A DNA stretch of 18,603 nt, from assembly GCA_016939345.1 (NCBI GenBank), contig JAFGHG010000038.1:1-18603 (forward strand). The letters run 5' to 3'. Below the pieces are notes generated by a model. That model was given only the letters and a program-made list of their open reading frames with translations. It searched no databases and had not been told where the DNA came from. Below, one piece after another: positions 12,373-18,603 of this stretch (position 1 is the stretch's first letter; each line of letters begins with the position of its first letter). The position numbers and the translations under genes are program-made. This stretch comes from Candidatus Omnitrophota bacterium. GTDB taxonomy: Bacteria; Omnitrophota; Gorgyraeia; Duberdicusellales; 4484-171.

Positions 12373-14865
12373 ATGAATTTTTTCAAAGCTTCTACGGTTC
12401 TTTTTCTTCTCCTGCTTTTTTCTTCTTTGAGCGTCTTTGCCTATAAAGTCCCTGAAGACCTATCAAATGTGGAGTTTTTTTACGTTTTTGGGCCTGAGGG
12501 AGAAAAGCTTATGGGTGCCGATGACAACCAGTTTTCTCTATATATCGATGTCCCTGAAGAAGAGGTAAATGATCTGGTCATTTCAGTATTTGACCCCGAT
12601 ACTTACGGAAGAAGAGACTGGCCGGCCCATTCTCGAAACGGCTGGAACACAGTAACTAAGTTCAGTATTTACGGTGAAAGCCTGCTCGATGAAAAAGAGT
12701 TTTCTACTGAAGGCGATTATGATTATTTTGATTTCGGCCCATATGATAAGAACAAGGGTAAGAATATCGGAGGTTTTTACCGCTTCAGGGTTGATGTGCA
12801 AGGATTAAAAGGAGATGATGCAAATCTTTTTAAATTCAAAATATCTCCGGAAAGCGCAGAGAGCTTTAGTTATAACCTTACTTTCCGCCTAGCACCGAAT
12901 TACGGCGACAAAATGTATTTTTTCCCTTATGTTTCAGCTGACACTAAAAAGATAACAGTGGAGAATTATGACCTTGATCAGGACGGCGGGACCAGCGTTC
13001 TTTATGATACTGCATCCTGGGGTTCGGCTTTAGAGGCCGGTGGAAAATTTGATATAAACGATTCCAACAGCGGTGAATGGAAGACTACGCCTATAGACAT
13101 AGTAAGCGGCCAGGAAAGAAGGCTTGAATATGTGATAACAAAAGCTATCCAGCGTAATGCCCATGCTGGTTTAAAGATTTATGATGATAAAGGCAATCTT
13201 TTGCCTATTTATTTCAGGCGGGGCCATTCTCCGGTAAGCGTTGTAGAGGCTCCAAGGCCCAAACCTGTTCCAGTAGCTGAAAAACCTACTATGCAGTGCA
13301 ATGTTTTTACCTTTGATGCCACCAGTTCTTATGATCCCGATAACCAAAATCTTTCTTATCTTTGGAGTTTCGGCGACGGACAGACAAGCAAGGAGCCGGT
13401 AGTGACTCATACCTATCAGGAAGGGGGAGATTATGTGGTAACCCTTACCGTAGTTGACAGCTCCGGCCTTGAGTGCGATACAGCTGTAACCTCCCAAAAC
13501 CTGCAGGTAAACACCCCTCCTTCTGCAAGTTTTACAGCTCTTGAGTCAGGTTGTACTGGTAAAAGTCTTACCTTTGATGCCTCAGGCTCCAGCGACAATA
13601 CACCCGAGAATCTTACATACAGCTGGAATTTCGGCGACGGGACTACTGATAAAGGAGAGGTAGTAAGCAAGACTTTTAGCAAGGGCGGCACATATAAGGT
13701 AACTTTGCTTGTTGATGACGGTTCAGGCACAAGTTGTAATGCAGATCTTGCCACCGCAATGATCGAAGTCAATTCTCCTCCTACAGCCAGTGCCGGAAGA
13801 GATGTAGAGCTTTGCTTAGATAGTTTTGATGAATCATTCAATGTTGTTTTTGACGCTTCCGGTTCTTCCGATCCTGAACGCGACGAATTGAATTATATGT
13901 GGAATTTCGGTGACGGCGAAAACGGTGAAGGCAAGAGAGTATCCCATACATACAAAAAAAGCGGAAGCTATGATGTCCAGCTTATAGTCAGCGACGCTTC
14001 GGGTACAAGCTGCAGTACTGACAGCGATACCCTGACAGTTAATCTTAACAAGCGTCCGGATATCGATGCAGGAGAAGACCGCAATGCCTGTGTTGGTGAT
14101 GTTATTTTGTTTAAAGGAGACTCACAATCCTACAACGCCGATGATTTTTCTTACACCTGGGATTTTGGCGACGGAACCACTTCTAGTGAGAGAGAAGTCC
14201 AGCATAAGTACACAAAAGGCGGCAAATACCGGGTTGCTTTGACGGTTGATGACGAAAAAGACACTGTATGTTCTAGAGCAACAGATGTATTACAGGTTAC
14301 GGTCAACTCTGCTCCTGGAGCTAAATTGCAGGAAGTGGCAAAAAGCTGTGCCGGTTACAGGGTTAATTTTGACGCCTCAGCCTCGAACGATCCTGATTCA
14401 GACAGATTAACCTACCTGTGGGATTTCGGCGACGGGACAACAGAAAAGGGAACATCCAAGGCTTCGCATACTTATTTAAAGGGCGGTTCATATACTGTTT
14501 CAGTAAAGGTAGACGACAATAAAGCTTCAGCGTGCTCTTCTGATAGAGATGTCATAGTAGCTGTGGTCAACACCCCGCCGGTCGCTGATGCAGGCCCTAA
14601 TCTGGTATGCTGTGAAGGGAAAGTATCAGAATTTGACGCATCAGGCTCCTATGATCCCGACGGAGATACCCTGAGTTATGACTGGGATTTCGGCGACGGC
14701 GAAAGCGCCCAAGGCATGAAAGTCCAGCATGTCTATGAAAAACGCGGCACTTATGATGTTGTTCTGACAGTTGATGACGGTTCAGGGACTTCATGCAGCA
14801 GTGATACCTCTGGTTTTACTGCTAATGTCAATGCAATGCCGGTTCCGGTCATCAAAGTTCGTTGA
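12373..14865 (+). CDS. Secreted protein with novel N-terminal domain and six Cys-paired PKD repeats
   Basis: Exported protein of 830 residues. Signal peptide 1-23 (MNFFKAS, hydrophobic core, SVFA before YKVP). Residues 24-300 form an Asp/Tyr-rich beta-type region I do not recognise (FGPYDKNKG, DLDQDGG), ending in a Pro-rich hinge (PRPKPVPVAEKP). Six PKD (polycystic kidney disease) domains follow at about 305-381, 384-467, 471-558, 562-646, 648-733 and 736-820, each with FDASGSxDP-like, W(N/D)FGDG and HTY..GG.Y.V.L.VDD motifs. Every PKD unit has one Cys near the start and one near the end (309/368, 394/455, 481/547, 573/633, 659/721, 746-747/808), while the first 308 residues have none. Such proteins usually act in adhesion or cell-surface structure. 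It ends in IKVR with no anchor or sorting signal visible. A lipoprotein gene follows 33 bases later. Confidence 0.88.
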   Translation: MNFFKASTVLFLLLLFSSLSVFAYKVPEDLSNVEFFYVFGPEGEKLMGADDNQFSLYIDVPEEEVNDLVISVFDPDTYGRRDWPAHSRNGWNTVTKFSIYGESLLDEKEFSTEGDYDYFDFGPYDKNKGKNIGGFYRFRVDVQGLKGDDANLFKFKISPESAESFSYNLTFRLAPNYGDKMYFFPYVSADTKKITVENYDLDQDGGTSVLYDTASWGSALEAGGKFDINDSNSGEWKTTPIDIVSGQERRLEYVITKAIQRNAHAGLKIYDDKGNLLPIYFRRGHSPVSVVEAPRPKPVPVAEKPTMQCNVFTFDATSSYDPDNQNLSYLWSFGDGQTSKEPVVTHTYQEGGDYVVTLTVVDSSGLECDTAVTSQNLQVNTPPSASFTALESGCTGKSLTFDASGSSDNTPENLTYSWNFGDGTTDKGEVVSKTFSKGGTYKVTLLVDDGSGTSCNADLATAMIEVNSPPTASAGRDVELCLDSFDESFNVVFDASGSSDPERDELNYMWNFGDGENGEGKRVSHTYKKSGSYDVQLIVSDASGTSCSTDSDTLTVNLNKRPDIDAGEDRNACVGDVILFKGDSQSYNADDFSYTWDFGDGTTSSEREVQHKYTKGGKYRVALTVDDEKDTVCSRATDVLQVTVNSAPGAKLQEVAKSCAGYRVNFDASASNDPDSDRLTYLWDFGDGTTEKGTSKASHTYLKGGSYTVSVKVDDNKASACSSDRDVIVAVVNTPPVADAGPNLVCCEGKVSEFDASGSYDPDGDTLSYDWDFGDGESAQGMKVQHVYEKRGTYDVVLTVDDGSGTSCSSDTSGFTANVNAMPVPVIKVR

Positions 14866-14898
14866 CTTTTTGTGAAAAATTAAATAAAGGCGGTTAAA

Positions 14899-15237
14899 AT
14901 GAAAAGAAATTATTTATTATTCCTGGTTATCATTCTGATAACAGGGATATTCCTAAGCAGCTGCTCTCCTAAAAAAGCATCTTCAAGTAATGAAGCCATA
15001 GATATATCTAAAGATATAGCTACTGCCCAAGAGAAGGCTGATTATCTCATGGGTCAGGCCAAAGCCTTCTATAATTCAAAGCAGTTTCAGGAAGCCGTTG
15101 ACATCACCCAGTATGTTTTGCGTTTTGTAGATACCGAATCACAGGAAGCTAAAGACCTTCTTGAGAAAGCAAAGAAAGAACTTGAGGCTGCGGCTAAAGG
15201 TGCGGTAAACGATGTCAAGAAAAGTATAGGTTTCTAG
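14899..15237 (+). CDS. Small TPR-like lipoprotein
   Basis: Prolipoprotein of 112 residues. A Lys/Arg N-terminus (MKRN), a hydrophobic core and the lipobox LSSC give cleavage before Cys22; Ser at +2 favours outer-membrane sorting by the E. coli rule, if that applies here. After a Ser/Lys linker, residues about 40-100 form amphipathic helices resembling a single TPR-like pair (ADYLMGQAKAFYNSKQFQEA, then AVDITQYVLRF and EAKDLLEKAKKELEAA), similar in style to the small TPR modules of BamD-like proteins. AAAGG precedes the ATG by 8 bases. It is probably co-transcribed with the PKD gene, since no terminator lies between them and a strong one follows. Specific function is unknown. Confidence 0.8.
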   Translation: MKRNYLLFLVIILITGIFLSSCSPKKASSSNEAIDISKDIATAQEKADYLMGQAKAFYNSKQFQEAVDITQYVLRFVDTESQEAKDLLEKAKKELEAAAKGAVNDVKKSIGF

Positions 15238-15258
15238 GGAGCAATATTTGCCAAATAT

Positions 15259-15290
15259 AAGCCTGCCTGTTTAAAACAGGCAGGCTTTTT
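15259..15290 (+). terminator. Intrinsic terminator after the PKD-lipoprotein operon
   Basis: A perfect inverted repeat AAGCCTGCCTGTTT/AAACAGGCAGGCTT (15259-15287) is followed by a T-run to 15290. It lies 22 bases after the lipoprotein stop. The GC-rich stem and T-tract are textbook for Rho-independent termination. Confidence 0.92.
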
Positions 15291-15330
15291 ATTTTCAAGC
15301 CTTGTTTAAATGTCATCTTGCCAATGAAGG

Positions 15331-15361
15331 AAGTTAATGATAAGTTATTATATATTAACTT
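15331..15361. promoter_or_regulatory. Inverted repeat, possible operator of the methionine synthase operon
   Basis: The arms AAGTTAAT (15331-15338) and ATTAACTT (15354-15361) are perfectly complementary around a 15-base AT-rich spacer containing TATTAT and TATATT, either of which could be a -10 box. The repeat ends 14 bases before the ATG at 15376. No good -35 box at standard spacing was found. A transcription-factor site is the simplest reading, but AT-rich palindromes arise by chance. Confidence 0.35.
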
Positions 15362-15375
15362 AATGAGGCAGGACG

Positions 15376-15996
15376 ATGAACACCGAGTTTTTTGACCCTA
15401 TTAATATTATAATCCCCAAAGAGCAAATTTTTAAGCGCCTTGGATATGATTCTAAAAAGACTAAGATCTCATCCAGGCAGTTGCAGGAAAACGAAGAGAT
15501 TATATATGAGGCAGCATCTCTTCTTGCATTAAAAGGTTCCGCATTAAGGCTAAAGATAAAAAAAATAAGCGGTGCAAAACTTATGCTTTCAGAGGGTATA
15601 AGTTTTGAGAGCAGGCTGGCTGTAAGAATTTTAAAAGGCTGCCAGGAAGCGCTTCTTATGGGCGTCACTGCCGGTCAGGCGGTAATAGAAGAGATCAAAA
15701 GGCTTTCGCAGAAAGATCTTTCCCGGGCAGTTATCTACGATGCAGTTGCTTCAGAATCTACTGATGCCTGTTTCGGGTGGATAGAGAATTATTATCATAG
15801 CCAATTATCCAGAGAAAGCAGAAAACTTACAGGTAAGCGCATATCCTGCGGATATGCTGACTTTAAGTTAGAATACCAGAAGGTTATCTACCGGGCTTTA
15901 AACATGAAAAGTCTAGGTATTAATCTTACTAAGAGTATGATACTTGTGCCTGAGAAATCAGCAACAGGCCTTACCGGAATAATTACATTAAGATGA
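15376..15996 (+). CDS. Methionine synthase reactivation-domain protein (split from MetH)
   Basis: Free-standing protein of 206 residues corresponding to the C-terminal AdoMet-binding activation domain of MetH, which reductively remethylates oxidised cob(II)alamin. Family features are a helical N-terminal half, AVIYDAVASESTDACFGWIE (118-137), the RISCGY segment (155-160, comparable to R-PAPGY in E. coli MetH), the helix YQKVIYRALNMKSLGINLT and MILVPEKSATGLTGI (188-202, comparable to MWPGASVSGWYF). Thermotoga maritima has a similar arrangement (TM0269 beside a core MetH). The stop overlaps the MetH ATG (ATGA), so the two subunits are translationally coupled. GAGG 7 bases upstream supports ATG 15376. 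The reductase partner is not in the window. Confidence 0.88.
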   Translation: MNTEFFDPINIIIPKEQIFKRLGYDSKKTKISSRQLQENEEIIYEAASLLALKGSALRLKIKKISGAKLMLSEGISFESRLAVRILKGCQEALLMGVTAGQAVIEEIKRLSQKDLSRAVIYDAVASESTDACFGWIENYYHSQLSRESRKLTGKRISCGYADFKLEYQKVIYRALNMKSLGINLTKSMILVPEKSATGLTGIITLR

Positions 15997-18389
15997 CAAA
16001 TAAAAAGAAAATAGCCCAGCTATTAAAAAAACGCATCATTGTCTTAGACGGAGCAATGGGTACACAGCTTTATAAAGCCGGTATGCCTTCCGGGGTCTGC
16101 CCCGAGCAATGGTGCCTGCAAAACCCCGGGATACTTTCTGAAATCCACTCTGATTACATAAAATCCGGTTCAGATATCATTTACACAGCTACTTTTGGCG
16201 CTAACCGCTTAAAGCTCGGCCAGTACGGCATAAAAGATATTTTTTCAGTAAATAAAAACCTGGCCTTGTCAGCTAAAAAAGCAGCTAAAGGAAGGCTTGT
16301 CTGCGGCGATATAGGCCCGACCGGAAAGTTTCTGAGGCCTTTTGGCAAGCTTGAGTTTGAAGAAGCAGTAGATATTTTTAAAGAGCAGGCAAAAGGGCTT
16401 ATAGCCGCAGGAGTCGACCTTATAGCCATTGAGACTATCCTTGATATCCAGGAAGCCAGGGCAGCACTTATTGCAGTAAAGGAAACAGCCGATATTTTTA
16501 CTTTCGTTACCATGACTTATGAAAAGAACGGCTTGACCCTTAACGGAACAGACCCTAAAAGCGCATTGATCACTTTACAGAGCCTGGGCGCTGATGCCCT
16601 TGGTTCTAATTGTTCCACAGGGCCAGGGCAGATGTTAAAGATCATCAAGGCAATAAAGCCTTTTGCCACTGTTCCTTTGGTAGCTAAGCCCAATGCCGGA
16701 ATTCCAGAACTAATAGCGGGAAAGACTGTTTTTAAGATGCCTGCCAAGACTTTTGCCTCATTGTCTTTTAAGCTGGCTGCATCAGGCGCAAACATGCTGG
16801 GCGGCTGCTGCGGGACTACACCCGCGCACATAAAAGAACTGAAAAAAGCTCTTTTAAAAACCAAACCTAAACCGGTATCAATAGACAAGATATCTGCCTT
16901 GAGTTCTGCCAGGAAAAATATAATCCTTGATAACCATCCAGAGTGTATTATCATCGGCGAGAAGATCAACCCGACAGGCAAGAAGAAACTCCAGAATGAA
17001 ATTAAGCAGGGCAGATTTACGCTTTTGCGCCAGCTTGCCAGGGACCAGCAAAATAAAAAAGCAGGCCTCCTTGATGTTAATGTTGCTGTGCCCGGCTCTG
17101 ACGAGAAAAAAAACATGTCAGAAGCAATATCCTTGCTTTCGGTTGCAACTGAACTGCCTCTTGTCATAGATTCCTCTGATCCGGATGTTATAGAGAAGGC
17201 TTTACGAATTTATCCCGGCCGGGCCATGATAAATTCTATTTCAGCGGAAAGAGGAAAGACCGATAAGCTTCTTCTTTTGGCAAAAAAATACGGAGCCATG
17301 TTCATATTGCTTCCGCTCAGCCCTAAAGAACTACCCTTGACTTTTAAACAGCGCAGGGAAAATATACAGAGAATCTATAAGCTTGCCAAAGAAAAAGGTT
17401 TTTGCAAAAAAGATTTTATAGTAGACGGCCTGGTGATGTCTTTGTCATCAAATCCCGAATCAGCCAAAGAATTCTTCAAGACCATAGAATGGTGCAGAAA
17501 AAAATTTAAAGTCTATACTATTGCCGGGCTTTCCAACGTTTCCTTCGGCCTGCCCAGACGTCATATAATCAATAAAGCATTTCTTGATCTTGCTTCCAAG
17601 CGCGGACTTAATATGGCTATTGCTGACCCTTCTGACCGAAGGATGGTCAAAAATAGATTAGCCAGGGATCTTATACTTCAAAGACCAGGCGCCCAGGAAA
17701 AATTTATTGCCAGGTATTCAGGATTTAAAGAAAAAAATATAAAAACTTCTGCTGACAACAAGGTTTCTCCAAGAGAAAAAATTTACCGCCAGATTCTAGA
17801 AGGCAATAAAGAGGACATGGCTTCTGCTTTAGAATACGCTTTGAAATCAGGAGAAAAGGCTGATGTTTTGATGCAGGAGGTTATGATCCCTGCTGTTATA
17901 AGGGTCGGAGATTATTTTGAGAAGAAAAAATACTTTTTGCCCCAGCTTATCGCCAGTGCCCAGGCAATGAAAAAAGGCATTGCCTGCCTTAACCCTTATT
18001 TAAAAAAAGACAACTTAGCAATCAGCAAGAAAGCTTTGATCATAGTAGCTACTGTTGAAGGCGATATCCATGATATAGGAAAGAATATCGTATCTCTTAT
18101 GCTTAAGAACCATGGTTTTGATATTATCGATCTGGGTATGGATGTTAACAGTTCAAAGATAATCAAAGCCATAAAGCAGTATAATCCTGCTATTGTAGGT
18201 CTTTCAGCCCTTATGACTACTACCATGGTAAACATGAAGGAGGTCATCAGCCTGGCCAGAAAAGCCCGGTTAAAATGCGAATTCATGGTCGGAGGAGCAG
18301 CAGTGACCAGGGATTATGCCCATTCTATAGGTGCAAACTACGCAAAAGATGCTGTGGCAGCGGTAAAACTTGCCGAAAAACTTTTTTGA
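15993..18389 (+). CDS. metH: Cobalamin-dependent methionine synthase core, lacking the reactivation domain
   Basis: Transfers the methyl group of methyltetrahydrofolate to homocysteine through cobalamin; cytoplasmic, 798 residues against about 1,230 in E. coli. Domain 1 (about 10-290) is the homocysteine-binding barrel with LDGAMGTQL and zinc ligands Cys207 (SNCSTGP) and Cys272/Cys273 (GGCCGTTP). Domain 2 (about 318-575) is the pterin-binding barrel (IIIGEKINPTGKKK, DVNVAVPG, VIDSSDP, NSIS, GLSNVSFGLPRR). Domain 3 is the helical cap (about 593-670). Domain 4 is the B12-binding Rossmann fold with VEGDIHDIGKNIV, where His693 is the lower cobalt ligand, and MVGGAAVT. The chain stops right after the B12 domain, and the activation domain is supplied by the overlapping upstream gene. 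All catalytic motifs are intact. Confidence 0.96.
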   Translation: MTNKKKIAQLLKKRIIVLDGAMGTQLYKAGMPSGVCPEQWCLQNPGILSEIHSDYIKSGSDIIYTATFGANRLKLGQYGIKDIFSVNKNLALSAKKAAKGRLVCGDIGPTGKFLRPFGKLEFEEAVDIFKEQAKGLIAAGVDLIAIETILDIQEARAALIAVKETADIFTFVTMTYEKNGLTLNGTDPKSALITLQSLGADALGSNCSTGPGQMLKIIKAIKPFATVPLVAKPNAGIPELIAGKTVFKMPAKTFASLSFKLAASGANMLGGCCGTTPAHIKELKKALLKTKPKPVSIDKISALSSARKNIILDNHPECIIIGEKINPTGKKKLQNEIKQGRFTLLRQLARDQQNKKAGLLDVNVAVPGSDEKKNMSEAISLLSVATELPLVIDSSDPDVIEKALRIYPGRAMINSISAERGKTDKLLLLAKKYGAMFILLPLSPKELPLTFKQRRENIQRIYKLAKEKGFCKKDFIVDGLVMSLSSNPESAKEFFKTIEWCRKKFKVYTIAGLSNVSFGLPRRHIINKAFLDLASKRGLNMAIADPSDRRMVKNRLARDLILQRPGAQEKFIARYSGFKEKNIKTSADNKVSPREKIYRQILEGNKEDMASALEYALKSGEKADVLMQEVMIPAVIRVGDYFEKKKYFLPQLIASAQAMKKGIACLNPYLKKDNLAISKKALIIVATVEGDIHDIGKNIVSLMLKNHGFDIIDLGMDVNSSKIIKAIKQYNPAIVGLSALMTTTMVNMKEVISLARKARLKCEFMVGGAAVTRDYAHSIGANYAKDAVAAVKLAEKLF

Positions 18390-18603
18390 ATTCCCTAATA
18401 TGGCTTTCAAAAAAAATTCTCAGTCATATAAAATATTTTCTTCAAAGTCCTTATGCAAAGCTGATCCAAGATAACCGCGGATCCGGCCTCGATTTTCCGT
18501 AGCTATCTTCATGTTGAACCGTCTCTTTGATAAACAATCAGGAAAATATTAAGTTATTCTTAGCGATGTTTTAAAGTTAGTGTTGCAACTTAAAGGGTTT
18601 AAT
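18390..18603. other. Terminal non-coding stretch without recognised feature
   Basis: These 214 bases after metH are AT-rich. I see no convincing reading frame, tRNA, hairpin with T-run or copy of the window's palindromic repeats. The next gene presumably starts beyond the window. Confidence 0.5.

Noticed and set aside
13431..13841. 136-codon minus-strand frame inside the PKD gene
   Set aside because: An antisense frame kept open by the repeat codon pattern of the PKD units; no start signal or family match.
15291..15375. SAM or cobalamin riboswitch before the methionine synthase operon
   Set aside because: Only 85 bases separate the terminator from the start, and no conserved riboswitch core is visible.
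16517..17167. 216-codon minus-strand frame inside metH
   Set aside because: It is antisense to strongly conserved MetH domains and its translation resembles no protein family.
18275..18502. 75-codon frame overlapping the metH 3' end
   Set aside because: Most of it is the MetH B12 domain in another frame; no ribosome site or recognisable product.
1..18603. tRNA or rRNA genes
   Set aside because: No cloverleaf with a GTTCGA-type T-arm or conserved rRNA segment was seen in the intergenic stretches.

Overview
The window looks like a chromosomal segment of an uncultivated diderm bacterium with moderate GC. Signs of an outer membrane are a beta-barrel protein ending in Phe (903-2369), a lipobox lipoprotein (14899-15237) and lgt. 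The gene mix (MEP-pathway ispH, GH57 glycosidase, PKD-repeat surface protein, two-gene cobalamin-dependent methionine synthase) and very short intergenic gaps would suit a lineage such as Omnitrophota or a relative. That placement is inference, because no rRNA or other marker gene is present.

Layout. (1) 2-2369, plus strand: the 3' part of a secreted C39-type peptidase resembling FapD, then a FapF-like outer-membrane barrel with an added fibronectin-III-like domain. Together they suggest a functional-amyloid or related fibre export locus whose remaining genes would lie upstream of the window. (2) 2520-4401, minus strand: a short-chain polyprenyl diphosphate synthase followed by ispH, an isoprenoid operon. 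(3) 4576-9010, plus strand: a CPA-type Na+/H+ antiporter with CBS domains, a GT-C-like membrane glycosyltransferase with TPR tail, and lgt, the last two overlapping at TAATG. (4) 9144-12271, plus strand: an HtpX-type M48 membrane protease containing an EF-hand loop, a GH57 glycosidase, a DUF4126 membrane protein and a stand-alone receiver protein. (5) 12373-15237: a secreted six-PKD-repeat protein and a small lipoprotein, closed by a strong intrinsic terminator. (6) 15376-18389: the cobalamin-dependent methionine synthase split into a reactivation-domain protein and a catalytic core, overlapping at ATGA. The last 214 bases (18390-18603) hold no gene I can support.

The most unusual structure is non-coding. 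Three copies of a ~119-137 bp imperfect palindrome (690-826, 2393-2516, 8998-9116) share a core of GAAGCCCGTATCGG on one arm and CGAAACGGGC on the other, with degenerate GTAACC/CTAACC units at the ends. All three sit at gene 3' ends. Copies 1 and 2 lie in opposite orientation on either side of the FapF-like gene, and copy 3 supplies the stop codon of lgt. They look like a MITE- or REP-like dispersed family.

Functionally the window is mainly envelope biology: fibre export, lipid precursors, lipoprotein maturation, membrane proteostasis, ion homeostasis and surface adhesion. The methionine synthase operon is the exception.
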